This document shows, piece by piece, positions 34,020-41,568 of a stretch of DNA of 64,000 nt (positions are counted from its first letter, which is position 1; each line of letters starts with the position of its first letter). The notes below the pieces were generated by a model. It saw only the letters and a program-made list of their open reading frames with translations, was not told the DNA's origin and searched no databases. The stretch is taken from assembly GCA_963702955.1 (NCBI GenBank), contig OY969774.1:992001-1056000 (forward strand). The letters run 5' to 3'. This DNA comes from VRUE01 sp963702955 (GTDB taxonomy: Bacteria > Actinomycetota > Thermoleophilia > Solirubrobacterales > 70-9). The translations under genes were made by a program, and so were the position numbers.

Positions 34020-34571
34020 TTGAAGCTCAAGCCCCCCGCCTTCCTGATGCTCGGCATGGTCCGCCTCGGCGCCAGCTCCGGATATGCGATCAAGAAGGCA
34101 GCCGATGCCTCCACTCGCTTCTTCTGGCCGACCTCCCTGGCTCAGGTCTACCCCGAGCTGGCGCGCCTGGAGCAGGCCGGTCTGCTCGGCCGTCGCGACG
34201 ACCCGCAGGGGGCGCGGACTCGCTCCGCGTATGAGCTGACCGCGACGGGGGAAGAGGCGCTGCTCGCCTGGCTGCGCTCGCCGCAGGAGGCGCCGACCCA
34301 GCTCCGCGACGAAGGCATCCTGCGGCTCTTCTTCGCCGACGCGCTGCCAGCTTCAGAGCAGCTGGCGCTGGTGAAACGGCTGCGCGAGCGCGCCGAGACG
34401 GGCGCCGCCTACATGCGCACCGAGATCCTCCCCCAGGCCGAGGTGCTGGAGCAGGCGGGCAGCCGCTACCCGCTCCTCGCCGCCCGCCTCGGCGCCGAGA
34501 CCTACGGCTACGTCGCGCGGTGGCTCGGGCGCCTGGAGGCGCAGCTGGAGTCCGAGCGCGAGGGCGGGTGA
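34020..34571 (+). CDS. PadR family transcriptional regulator
   Basis: 183 aa from TTG 34020 with GGAG six bases upstream. N-terminal winged helix: PPAFLMLGMVRLGASSGYAIKKAAD, then LAQVYPELARLEQAGLLGRRDDPQGARTRSAYELTATGEEALLAWL. The C-terminal helical dimerisation part (about 95-183) is of the Vir/AphA type. It is divergent from the carotenoid oxygenase and is its likely repressor, perhaps released by a carotenoid-derived or phenolic ligand (inference). Confidence 0.88.
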   Translation: MKLKPPAFLMLGMVRLGASSGYAIKKAADASTRFFWPTSLAQVYPELARLEQAGLLGRRDDPQGARTRSAYELTATGEEALLAWLRSPQEAPTQLRDEGILRLFFADALPASEQLALVKRLRERAETGAAYMRTEILPQAEVLEQAGSRYPLLAARLGAETYGYVARWLGRLEAQLESEREGG

Positions 34572-34643
34572 GGATGGCCTCCACTTCGGTGACGCTGCTG
34601 GGCTTCCCGACTCCGACTCGGGCGTTGCATCGAGAATGCCTTC

Positions 34644-35150
34644 GTGACTGACCTGAACGGCGTTGCCATCCGCGCTGCGGCGTCCACCGATGCCGAGGCG
34701 GTGTGCCGCATCTACAACGCGGCGCTCGCCGAACGGGGATCGACCTTCGAGACCGAGCCGCGGTCGGCCGAGGATTTCGAAGGGCGGATCGACGACGCGC
34801 GGTTTCCGTTGCTGGTGAGCGATGCCGGCGAGGGCATCATCGGTTGGGCGGGGCTCGCCTCCTACAGCAGCCGCTCCTGCTACGCCGGAATCGGCGAGTG
34901 CAGCATTTACGTCGCCGTCGATGCGCGAGGTCGCGGCGTCGGCACGGCGCTGACCGAAGCGCTCGCCGAAGCGGCCGAGGAGAGCGGATTTCACAAGCTG
35001 ATCGGCAAGCTCTTCACCGACAACGAAGCCAGCATCCGCCTCGTCGAGCGCTGCGGCTTTCTCCCGGTCGGCCTACACCGTCAACACGGGCAACTCGACG
35101 ACGCCTGGCGCGACGTTCTGGTCGTCGAGCGGCTGCTGGCTATTCCCTGA
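34644..35150 (+). CDS. GNAT acetyltransferase of the phosphinothricin/methionine sulfoximine type
   Basis: 168 aa. IRAAASTDAEAVCRIYNAAL at the start, TFETEPRSAEDFEGRI, ASYSSRSCYAGIGECSIYVA, acetyl-CoA loop DARGRGVGTALTEALAEAA, and DNEASIRLVERCGFLPVGLHRQHGQLDDAWRDVLVVERLL (read as consecutive elements) match PAT-type acetyltransferases that inactivate glutamate-analogue herbicides or methionine sulfoximine. Its stop lies inside the left 72-bp repeat. Confidence 0.88.
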   Translation: MTDLNGVAIRAAASTDAEAVCRIYNAALAERGSTFETEPRSAEDFEGRIDDARFPLLVSDAGEGIIGWAGLASYSSRSCYAGIGECSIYVAVDARGRGVGTALTEALAEAAEESGFHKLIGKLFTDNEASIRLVERCGFLPVGLHRQHGQLDDAWRDVLVVERLLAIP

Positions 35151-35210
35151 CGTAGCGTGCGAAGTGGTGGAAGGCGATGACCATGCCGGCGTTCAGGTGG
35201 AGCCGGTGGG
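35139..35210. repeat. Left copy of the 72-bp direct repeat
   Basis: It matches 37805-37876 at 69 of 72 positions in the same orientation. Both begin GCTATTCCCTGACGTAGCG. Read on the minus strand it encodes the C-terminal end of a GNAT acetyltransferase. It abuts the end of the intact PAT gene on the left. Together with the right copy it bounds a 2.67-kb island. Confidence 0.85.
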
Positions 35211-35219
35211 AATCCAAGG
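35140..35219 (-). pseudogene. C-terminal remnant of a GNAT acetyltransferase
   Basis: Minus-strand frame DSHRLHLNAGMVIAFHHF, ending ARYVRE plus stop. This equals the last residues of the intact gene at 37806-38252 with two substitutions (Ser to Phe, Tyr to His). No start or upstream domain remains. The stop is convergent with, and interleaved in, the PAT stop. Confidence 0.75.
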
Positions 35220-35229
35220 AGAGTCCTCC

Positions 35230-35637
35230 TCATGTCTTCTGAGCGGATCTTGGCGCGCTGCGAAGGGCCCGAGAGAGCAGGCCGACAGCGAGCGCATTCC
35301 CGACAGCTCCGCCGACATGGACGAAACGCGGCCGGCCTCGCAGGGCGGCCACATGATTGAGGCCGAGGGCAACAGAGAGGATGCGCAGGCTGTGCGCGAG
35401 CGTGATCGCCGCCGGCTCGTTCGGTTTGAGGAGGCCGCGGACGAGAGCGGACGATAGACCCACGTTCCAGAGGGCGATCTCGCGCTGCCAGCCCGCTGAA
35501 TGTCGCCAGGTCGAGTGCCGAGCTGCCGCTCGGGACGCAAAGGCCTGCACGAGGAGCGCGTTCAGGCTGAACCAAAGCCACCAGAGCAGTCCCGGGCGAA
35601 TCTTGCGGATGAGCTGATCGCGGTCGCTCGACTCCAC
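35230..35637 (-). CDS. Hypothetical four-helix membrane protein
   Basis: 135 aa from GTG 35637. Hydrophobic segments at about 18-38 (LLWWLWFSLNALLVQAFAS), 52-68 (IALWNVGLSSALVRGLL), 75-98 (AAITLAHSLRILSVALGLNH) and 106-125 (FVHVGGAVGNALAVGLLSRA). I do not recognise the family. It sits inside the repeat-bounded island. Confidence 0.5.
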   Translation of the reverse strand: MESSDRDQLIRKIRPGLLWWLWFSLNALLVQAFASRAAARHSTWRHSAGWQREIALWNVGLSSALVRGLLKPNEPAAITLAHSLRILSVALGLNHVAALRGRPRFVHVGGAVGNALAVGLLSRALRSAPRSAQKT

Positions 35638-35975
35638 AGGGGGCGATGCTACTGGCTAAAGACCGACGCGATGACGTGGGCTGCGATCCGCCGCGATGAT
35701 GTGGGCTATCGCGATTCCCACTTTGGCGCCTACGACAACACCTCGTCAACATCGTCTGCCCCCACGTTAGCCGCGTCCGATTCATCGACATTGGACGCCC
35801 TCTGACCGTCGGCGTGTCGCTGTAACCGGCTGCGCTCGACCCGACGCATTCGGGGTGACGTTGGGGCGGGCCGCCCCAGTCTGGGCCTTGCCCGCCCCTT
35901 TGCTCTTGGGGCCGAGGAGCATGTCCCCATGTGCCGGATTCACTTCATACAGATACTGCGAATGGCCGGACGCTC
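35638..35975. other. Gene-free stretch inside the island
   Basis: About 340 bases of lower GC than the flanks. Short open frames exist on both strands but none has a ribosome-binding site, domain-like sequence or coding bias that I can support. The only structure seen is the inverted repeat at 35863-35898, near the 3' end of the duplicated winged-helix gene. Confidence 0.5.
35863..35898 (-). terminator. Inverted repeat, possible terminator of the duplicated regulator gene
   Basis: GGGGCGGG (35863-35870) and CCCGCCCC (35891-35898) can pair across a 20-base loop that is itself GC-rich. It lies about 80 bases beyond the stop of the 35976-37229 gene. There is no T-tract on the minus strand, so termination is only suggested. 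Confidence 0.3.
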
Positions 35976-37229
35976 TCACGATTCTCTTTCCGACTCCTTC
36001 GGAGATTCGAATGCGCCAAGCCCTACCGTCATGGCGATCGGTTTCTCGTCCGACTTCTCCATGCGGACAATGGCGCACTCTTGCTCCTCGAGGATTAACG
36101 CAAGCAGGGCGCCGAGTTCCACCGCCACCTTGTCCCATCCCCGCTGGTCGAGCTGGAGCAGCGACCAGGCGAGACAACCGTCCTTGCGAGCATCGAAGGT
36201 GCCCGCCTTCATTGCCTCTTTGACGTGGGCGGACAGCTGTTCGAAAGTCCTCCAGCTATCGGTCTGCCTAACCGAGTCCGGTACTTCAGCCCAGGGACCT
36301 TTCGTGCCGTTGGAGATGGCGGGTCCGGTCGCGCGGTAGAACTTCTCGGTCGCCCCCCTGCGCCTTCCCCCGGTCTTTTGATCAACCTGCTTCAGCCAGC
36401 AGATTTCCGCGAGCTTTTTCAAACGACGACGGACGCCGTCCTCGTTCACGCCGAATTTCTCGCCGAACTCGGCGTAGAGCTGTGGCGCGCTTATCTCCCG
36501 ACGGTTCGCCTCGTCGATTATCTGCACGCAAACCTCATCGGCGAACACTTTCGAGAGCCGCACCGGAAAGGGGATCAGAGGCTCTTGGCTATCCACGAGA
36601 GCGGGCCCGATTCGTCCGTCGCCCCTCGTCGGGGACTCGAACGCGATCTGGACGACGCTAGCCCGAATTGGCTGCTCGCCGGAGTGACTCATTCGAAGCC
36701 TGGCGTCGTCCTGCTCCTCGAAGAGCGAGATGAAATGCGCGTTGACGGCCTCGATCACCCGACCCCAGCCGACCTCATCGAGACGAAGCGACCTGAAGAT
36801 CAGGCCACGAGTCGGGCGCGCGTCGACCGTCCCGGCCACAATCGCCTCGCGCAGCCGCGCGGCGATCTGCTTGAACGAATTCCAACTGAACGCGACCCGG
36901 ATCGAGTACGGCAACAACGCCCAAGTCTCGGGATCGAAGAAGGCCAGGTCGGTCGCCCGATAGAAATGCTCAGTTGCACCTCGTCGGCTGCCTCCCGGCC
37001 CCTCGCTGCGGATGTACCTGAGCCAGCCGTGTTCGACGAGCTTCTCGAAGTTCTGAGTGACTCGTGAGATCGAGCCCCCGCCGAACTCTTCATAGAACTG
37101 TTTCGGACTCATTTCGCGCATGTACAGCTCGGTCACGATCTTCAGCCGAAGCTCGATGGCGAAGACGACCGAGAGCCGGCGCAGGTGCGCCGCCTGAGAC
37201 TTGATGCCGATCCAGATTCTGGCTGCCAC
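35976..37229 (-). CDS. Tandemly duplicated winged-helix protein
   Basis: 417 aa made of two homologous modules of about 195 aa. Module 1 (about 19-205): LSVVFAIELRLKIVTELY, MSPKQFYEEFGG, RRGATEHFYRATD, WNSFKQIAARLREAIVAGTVDARPTRG, AFESPTR. Module 2 (about 225-412): LSKVFADEVCVQIIDEAN, ISAPQLYAEFGEKFG, RRGATEKFYRATG, WRTFEQLSAHVKEAMKAGTFDARKDG, AFESPKE. Each has an ArsR-like winged helix and a helical C-terminal part. A single-module form is common in Thermoleophilia, to my knowledge; the fused double form suggests a monomer that mimics a dimer. The DNA is lower in GC than its neighbours, in the island. Confidence 0.75.
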   Translation of the reverse strand: MAARIWIGIKSQAAHLRRLSVVFAIELRLKIVTELYMREMSPKQFYEEFGGGSISRVTQNFEKLVEHGWLRYIRSEGPGGSRRGATEHFYRATDLAFFDPETWALLPYSIRVAFSWNSFKQIAARLREAIVAGTVDARPTRGLIFRSLRLDEVGWGRVIEAVNAHFISLFEEQDDARLRMSHSGEQPIRASVVQIAFESPTRGDGRIGPALVDSQEPLIPFPVRLSKVFADEVCVQIIDEANRREISAPQLYAEFGEKFGVNEDGVRRRLKKLAEICWLKQVDQKTGGRRRGATEKFYRATGPAISNGTKGPWAEVPDSVRQTDSWRTFEQLSAHVKEAMKAGTFDARKDGCLAWSLLQLDQRGWDKVAVELGALLALILEEQECAIVRMEKSDEKPIAMTVGLGAFESPKESERES

Positions 37230-37371
37230 GCGACTCCTCTCGACTGCTTCTGACTTCGCTGAGTGCCGCAGAGTCTAGGTGGTTATCCAAAGGAAACCAA
37301 TCTAGTCCCCAAACCCTTTTCCCCCTACGTTTAATCAGGATTTTCTTAGTAATCACGAAGGGGGTGACAAA

Positions 37372-37431
37372 ATGAAGCTCGCATCAAGCCACTCGGCTCT
37401 GCCGGTCGTGTCGATCAGGAAGGTCGGCTGA
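37372..37431 (+). CDS. 19-aa micropeptide ORF with a strong ribosome-binding site
   Basis: ATG at 37372 is preceded by AAGGGGG (37358-37364) with a 7-base spacer. The peptide is MKLASSHSALPVVSIRKVG. Upstream is an AT-rich, promoter-like stretch (37310-37355); downstream are two hairpins (GCAGG/CCTGC at 37440-37465, and a stronger one at 37467-37488). The unit therefore looks like a small autonomous transcript. No family is recognised. It is divergent from the duplicated winged-helix gene. Confidence 0.45.
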   Translation: MKLASSHSALPVVSIRKVG

Positions 37432-37466
37432 TTCCGGAGGCAGGAGCCGGACTCCCGGTCCCTGCG

Positions 37467-37488
37467 GGCGGGGGTTTCGGCCCCCGCC
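37467..37488 (+). terminator. GC-rich hairpin after the micropeptide ORF
   Basis: GGCGGGGG (37467-37474), loop TTTCGG, CCCCCGCC (37481-37488): a perfect 8-bp stem. There is no U-tract, but stems of this type commonly serve as terminators in high-GC actinobacteria. Confidence 0.5.
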
Positions 37489-37523
37489 TAGCAGACTCGG
37501 ACATCGCGTACAACCCCGCTTTA

Positions 37524-37754
37524 ATGGCAGAACGTGAAATGGTGGAGATCACCGAAGCTCTGCTCTGGATCGACCTGCCGCTCTCGGCAATCGACCTTCT
37601 TCGGGTCTTTGCCGCCCAACGCAGCGGGCTGCGGATAGAACGTCACCTCCGGCGCCTCCACAAACTCGGCGCTGTGACACCGGAGGGCAACGGGCATGCT
37701 CGCGGCCCGATGGGGCAACCTTCCTATCGCCTGGTGAAGCGGCCAAGGCCGTGA
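37524..37754 (+). CDS. Small winged-helix-like protein
   Basis: 76 aa (MAEREMVEITEALLWIDLPLSAIDLLRVF to SYRLVKRPRP). The pattern of helices followed by RHLRRLHKLGAVTPEG and a wing GPMGQPSYRLVKR looks like a minimal winged helix. ATG 37539 is an alternative start. Its stop overlaps a GTG (GTGA) that starts a truncated 21-codon ORF, suggesting it once headed a two-gene operon. Confidence 0.5.
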   Translation: MAEREMVEITEALLWIDLPLSAIDLLRVFAAQRSGLRIERHLRRLHKLGAVTPEGNGHARGPMGQPSYRLVKRPRP

Positions 37755-37816
37755 GCGATTCGACCAAGTACGACCCCGAGTTTGTCGCCCGCGCGGTTTT
37801 GGAAGCTATTCCCTGA
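37751..37816 (+). pseudogene. Truncated ORF ending at the repeat junction
   Basis: GTG 37751 overlaps the previous stop. The 21 codons read VSDSTKYDPEFVARAVLEAIP. The last codons and stop (GCTATTCCCTGA) are the first bases of the right 72-bp repeat, so the original downstream sequence was replaced at the junction. YDPEFVARAV slightly resembles the start of IS3-type OrfA proteins, but this is too short to assign. Confidence 0.4.
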
Positions 37817-37876
37817 CGTAGCGCGCGAAGTGGTGGGAGGCGATGACCATGCCGGCGTTCAGGTAGAGCCGGTGGG
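37805..37876. repeat. Right copy of the 72-bp direct repeat
   Basis: It matches 35139-35210 at 69 of 72 bases, same orientation, and forms the 3' end of the intact GNAT gene 37806-38252. One mismatch is synonymous and two change residues. The two copies start 2666 bases apart. Confidence 0.85.
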
Positions 37877-38252
37877 CGTCGGCGCGGTCGAGGCCGACGC
37901 CCGAATCGAGGTGAAGTTGACCGCAACCCAGGCGCTTCCCCTCCCCCAGCAGCCAGTCGAGCAACGCCCGCGCGTGGCCGCGACGCCTTGCATCCGGCAG
38001 CGTCGAGAGATCGTCAACGTAGAGGTAGTAGCCCCAGGCAAGGCTGTGACTGGTGCGAAACCCTGCGACGGCGACCGCCTCCGGCTCGCCGTCCTCGAAT
38101 GCGGCGACGAGCCGGTAGCCCTCCGCTCGCTGAACCTCGTCAACCGCGCGGACAAACGACTCCTCGTCGCCGAGGTTCGCCCTCAACGCCCGCATCGCGC
38201 GAAAGGCCGAGCCGGTGTCGGGCGGAATCACCTCGCGAATCACGCGCGCCAT
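37806..38252 (-). CDS. GNAT family acetyltransferase
   Basis: 148 aa from ATG 38252 (MARVIREVIPPDTGSAFRAMRALRANLGD). Acetyl-CoA loop PDARRRGHARALLDWLLGEG; LAWGYYLYVDDLSTLP precedes it, and LHLDSGVGLDRADAHRLYLNAGMVIASHHFARYVRE ends the fold (segments read in order). The frame extends upstream but loses GNAT character. The final 72 bases are duplicated 2.67 kb away. It is divergent from the GrpB-like gene across 43 bases. Confidence 0.85.
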   Translation of the reverse strand: MARVIREVIPPDTGSAFRAMRALRANLGDEESFVRAVDEVQRAEGYRLVAAFEDGEPEAVAVAGFRTSHSLAWGYYLYVDDLSTLPDARRRGHARALLDWLLGEGKRLGCGQLHLDSGVGLDRADAHRLYLNAGMVIASHHFARYVRE

Positions 38253-38295
38253 CCTAGATCGCGGGGCGATCGCCCACCCTGCCAGGATTCCGGTC

Positions 38296-38811
38296 ATGGA
38301 CCGGGAGTCCGATGACGAGCCGATCCGGCTCTCTCCATATGACCCGGACTGGCCGGGCCGGTTCGAGCGGGAGCGGGCGCTGCTGCAGGAGGCGATCGGC
38401 GAGTGGGTCGTCGGCGGCATCCACCACGTCGGCAGCACCGCCGTGCCCGGGCTGGAAGCTAAGCCGATAATCGACATCCTGGTCGGCGTCCGCGACCTCG
38501 ACGAGTCGCGGGCGTGCTTCGAGCCGCTGGCCCGGCTCGGCTACCTGTACGCGCCGTACCTCCCCGACGAGATGCACTGGTTCTGCAAGCCCGACCCGAG
38601 CCGGCGCACCCACCACCTCCACCTCGTCCCGGCCGGCTCCCGGCGCTACGAGGAGGAGCCGGCGTTCCGCGATCGACTACGAGCCGACCCCACGGCCGCC
38701 GGCGAATACGCCGCTCTCAAGCGCGACCTCGCCGGTCGCTTCGAGCACGACCGCGAGGGCTACACCGCCGCCAAGGCAGAGTTCATCCGCCGGACGCTCG
38801 ACGGCGAATAG
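38296..38811 (+). CDS. GrpB/UPF0157 family nucleotidyltransferase-fold protein
   Basis: 171 aa from ATG 38296. Family motifs: YDPDWPGRFERERALLQEAIG, HHVGSTAVPGLEAKPIIDILVGV (the GSTxVPGLxAKPxIDI signature), HWFCKPDPSRRTHHLHLVPAGS, and FRDRLRADPTAAGEYAALKRDLA (listed in order). Cellular function is unknown; some members adjoin CoaE. It is probably a cytoplasmic NTP transferase. Confidence 0.88.
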   Translation: MDRESDDEPIRLSPYDPDWPGRFERERALLQEAIGEWVVGGIHHVGSTAVPGLEAKPIIDILVGVRDLDESRACFEPLARLGYLYAPYLPDEMHWFCKPDPSRRTHHLHLVPAGSRRYEEEPAFRDRLRADPTAAGEYAALKRDLAGRFEHDREGYTAAKAEFIRRTLDGE

Positions 38812-38828
38812 GCACGCAGCCCGGCGGG

Positions 38829-39212
38829 CTAGAGATTGCGGACTCGCCGGCCGATCTCACGATCCCGCGGATAGCCGGCGGCCTCCCAGAACGCTGCGGC
38901 CACCTCGTCCTCGAAGGAGACCAAAGCGGTTACCCGACGGGCCCCGCAGTCGCGCAGATACTCCTCGCCGGCTCGCGTCAGCGCGAGCCCGATGCCCTCC
39001 CGCCGATGCCCGTCGCGAACGGCGAGCCGGTACATGTTCCCCCGCCACCCGTCCCAGGCGGCGATCAGGGCGCCGACGATCTCTCCGTCGCGCTCGGCGA
39101 CGAGGAGGGCGGCCGGGGAATCGGCAACCAGGCGCTCGACGTCTTCGGTGCGGTCGGGCGCGCTCGCGTGCTCGCTGCGCGCCCCAGCCCACAGCTCCAG
39201 CACCGCCGGCAC
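38829..39212 (-). CDS. GNAT acetyltransferase with shortened N-terminus
   Basis: 127 aa from GTG 39212 (VPAVLELWAGARSEHASAPDR). GNAT features are VAERDGEIVGALIAAWDGWRG, MYRLAVRDGHRREGIGLALTRAGEEYL and VSFEDEVAAAFWEAAGY (in order). Members usually begin with a first strand such as MxxIRxAxxxDVPAVLELW. Here ATG TTG ACT ATC sits just upstream in another frame, right before GATGTGCCGG, suggesting a small deletion removed the linker and shifted the frame. It may still be translated from the GTG. Confidence 0.7.
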   Translation of the reverse strand: MPAVLELWAGARSEHASAPDRTEDVERLVADSPAALLVAERDGEIVGALIAAWDGWRGNMYRLAVRDGHRREGIGLALTRAGEEYLRDCGARRVTALVSFEDEVAAAFWEAAGYPRDREIGRRVRNL

Positions 39213-39290
39213 ATCGGATAGTCAACATCGCCGAATGGTGATTCCCTCGCCGGTCAAGAGCGAAGCGTAGAGGGCGAGTCCCGGTCGATG

Positions 39291-39842
39291 CTAGCGTGGC
39301 TTCTGATGTAGTTCGATCGGCACGGCCGATCCCTGGGGAAACCGAATCGAGTTGATCGCGGCGCCTCGATCGCGTGCGAGCTCGGGCACGGAATCGGGCG
39401 CTTCGGCAACCGCGATCTCTTCCAGGGTCTCGCGAAGCTGGGCGACCTTCTCGCTGCCGTAACGCTCCATCCAACGCTTTTCGACCTCGGCGAAGAGGCC
39501 GAAGCCGAGTGCCTGGGCCGCTTCGCCGCGCTCGGTGAGGCAGATCAGCTTGGCGCGGCGGTCGTCGGGGTCGGGCACGCGCTTGACGTAGCCGCGCTCG
39601 ACCAGGTCGTTGACGATCTCGCCGACGGACTGCTTGGTCATGCTCGCCAGCCCGGCCAGCCGGGTCAGCCGCATCCCCTCCCCTTTGACGAAGCGGAAGA
39701 CACAGCCGTGGGTGGGCCTGATGTCGGCGTACTCCGACCCCTCGAGGTCGACCCTGAACTCGGCGAGCATCGCCTCGAGGGCGACGTCGAGCAGGCCGGT
39801 GAGGGGGATCCGGGCGGCGGGTTTGTCGGTGGCGGAAGGCAT
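39291..39842 (-). CDS. MarR family transcriptional regulator
   Basis: 183 aa. Winged helix: MRLTRLAGLASMTKQSVGEIVNDLVERGYVKRVPDPDDRRAKLICLTERGEAA is the typical MarR recognition helix plus DxRxK wing, here split over several elements. It is divergent from a DHA2 efflux pump across a spacer with paired repeats, a standard local regulator-pump arrangement. The inducing ligand is unknown. Confidence 0.92.
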   Translation of the reverse strand: MPSATDKPAARIPLTGLLDVALEAMLAEFRVDLEGSEYADIRPTHGCVFRFVKGEGMRLTRLAGLASMTKQSVGEIVNDLVERGYVKRVPDPDDRRAKLICLTERGEAAQALGFGLFAEVEKRWMERYGSEKVAQLRETLEEIAVAEAPDSVPELARDRGAAINSIRFPQGSAVPIELHQKPR

Positions 39843-39848
39843 ATCGTC

Positions 39849-39896
39849 AGGAAGCCTGATAAGGTCGCCTAGTCAAGTTGCCTGACAAGGCTTCCT
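39849..39896. promoter_or_regulatory. Repeat-containing operator between MarR and MFS genes
   Basis: Outer inverted arms AGGAAGCC (39849-39856) and GGCTTCCT (39889-39896). Two direct copies of GCCTGAYAAGG (39854-39864 and 39880-39890) lie 26 bases apart. The layout suits two MarR dimers covering divergent promoters. Confidence 0.55.
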
Positions 39897-39929
39897 TACG
39901 AATTGTACCCGATGCACAGGAGACCTCAG

Positions 39930-41501
39930 ATGCACTCCAACGCGAACCGCAAGTGGTGGACGCTCGGCGCGGTCTGCGTCGCCACCTTCATGCTTCTGCT
40001 CGACATCACCGTCGTCAACACGGCCCTGCCGGCGATTCAGAAGGACCTCGGCGGCAGTTTCACCGACCTGCAGTGGGTGATCGACGCCTACGCGCTCTCG
40101 CTGGCGGCGCTGGTCCTCACCGCCGGCTCGCTGGCCGACCGGCTCGGGCGCAGGCGCGTCTTCGCCTTCGGGCTGGCGGTCTTCTCGGCCGCCTCGCTGC
40201 TCTGCGCGCTGTCCCCTGACCCGACCTTCCTCAACCTCGCGCGCGGCCTGCAGGGCGTCGGCGGCGCGGTGATGTTCGCCGTCTCCCTGGCGCTGGTCGC
40301 CCAGGAGTTCCCCAGCGGCCCCGAGCGCGGGATGGCGATGGGGATCTACGGGGGAACGATCGGCATCGCCGTCGCGATCGGCCCACTGCTCGGCGGCCTG
40401 CTCACCGACGGCCTCGGCTGGCAGTCGGTCTTCCTGATCAACGTGCCGATCGGCGTCGCGGCGCTGGCGGTCACCTACTGGAAGCTGGCCGAGTCCCGCG
40501 ATCCCGACGCGACCCGGATCGATTGGGGCGGACTGCTCACCTTCTCCAGCGCCCTCTTCGTCCTGGTGCTGGCGCTGGTGCGCGGCAATGCCGAGGGCTG
40601 GGGCAGCGCCCCGATCGTCTCGCTGTTCGCCGCGGCGGCGCTGCTGCTGGTCGCCTTCGTCGCCATCGAGCGCCGCGTCGCCGAGCCGATGCTGCCGCTC
40701 GGCCTGTTCCGCCGCCGCGCTTTCACCGGCGTCCAGCTCGCCGCCTTCGCGGTCTCCGGCTCGATGTTCGCGCTGTTCCTCTACCTCACCCTCTACCTGC
40801 AGAGCTTCCTCGGCTTCTCGCCGATCGAGGCCGGCGTCCGCTACCTGCCGATCACCCTCGGCGCCTTCTTCGTCGCGCCGCTGGCGGGGATGGCGCTGGC
40901 GCGGGTCCAGGCCCGCTACCTGATGAGCGCCGGTCTCGCCCTCACCGGTCTCGGGCTGCTGCTGATGGGGAACCTGCACATGAGCTCGGAATGGACGGCG
41001 CTGCTGCTCGGCTTCGTCGTCTCCGGGATCGGCGTCGGCCTGATCAACCCGGTGGTCGCCGACGTCGCCCTCAGCGTCGTCCCCAAAGAGCAGAGCGGGA
41101 TGGCGGCCGGGATCAACGACACCTTTCGCCAGGTCGGGATCGCCGTCGGGATCGCCACCTGGGGAGCGATCTTCCTCGGCGCCGGCGCCTCGAAGGCGCA
41201 GCAGGTCGCGGGCGGCGCCGTCAGCGGCAGCGAAGCGCGCCATCTGGTCGAAGCGACCTCCTCCGGCGCCCTCCCCCAAGCGCTCTCCGCTGTGCCCCGG
41301 CAGGCCCGCAGCCTGGTCGGCAACGCCGCCGAACAGGGCTTCCTCCACGGCCTCAACGAGATCCTCCTGCTCGGCGCGATCCTCTCCTTCGCCGGCGCCG
41401 CGCTGGCGCTGTGGCTGGTCCGCGAGAGCGAGATCGAGCGCGAGACGCTGGTCGGGACGGCGCTGGAGCCTGAGTCTGAGCCTGAGCCGGCGCGGACCTG
41501 A
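39930..41501 (+). CDS. MFS transporter, DHA2 family multidrug efflux pump
   Basis: 523 aa from ATG 39930, chosen for the AGGAG upstream; an ATG at 39903 is less likely. 14 membrane segments are expected. N-terminal LDITVVNTALPAIQKDLGG is a hallmark of DHA2 pumps; motif A is GSLADRLGRRRVFAFG, and motif C lies in GIYGGTIGIAVAIGPLLGG. The C-terminal tail is acidic. It is divergent from a MarR regulator, so it is probably induced by its own substrates. Confidence 0.93.
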   Translation: MHSNANRKWWTLGAVCVATFMLLLDITVVNTALPAIQKDLGGSFTDLQWVIDAYALSLAALVLTAGSLADRLGRRRVFAFGLAVFSAASLLCALSPDPTFLNLARGLQGVGGAVMFAVSLALVAQEFPSGPERGMAMGIYGGTIGIAVAIGPLLGGLLTDGLGWQSVFLINVPIGVAALAVTYWKLAESRDPDATRIDWGGLLTFSSALFVLVLALVRGNAEGWGSAPIVSLFAAAALLLVAFVAIERRVAEPMLPLGLFRRRAFTGVQLAAFAVSGSMFALFLYLTLYLQSFLGFSPIEAGVRYLPITLGAFFVAPLAGMALARVQARYLMSAGLALTGLGLLLMGNLHMSSEWTALLLGFVVSGIGVGLINPVVADVALSVVPKEQSGMAAGINDTFRQVGIAVGIATWGAIFLGAGASKAQQVAGGAVSGSEARHLVEATSSGALPQALSAVPRQARSLVGNAAEQGFLHGLNEILLLGAILSFAGAALALWLVRESEIERETLVGTALEPESEPEPART

Positions 41502-41568
41502 CACGCTTGGCGCGCGGGTCTCGAAGCAGAGCCGATGAGCAACGGCACCGCTAATCTGCACGCAGCGT

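Noticed and set aside
37751..37816. Assigned as IS3 OrfA fragment
   Set aside because: Only about ten residues resemble OrfA, there is no OrfB or terminal inverted repeat, and the start is coupled to a winged-helix gene.
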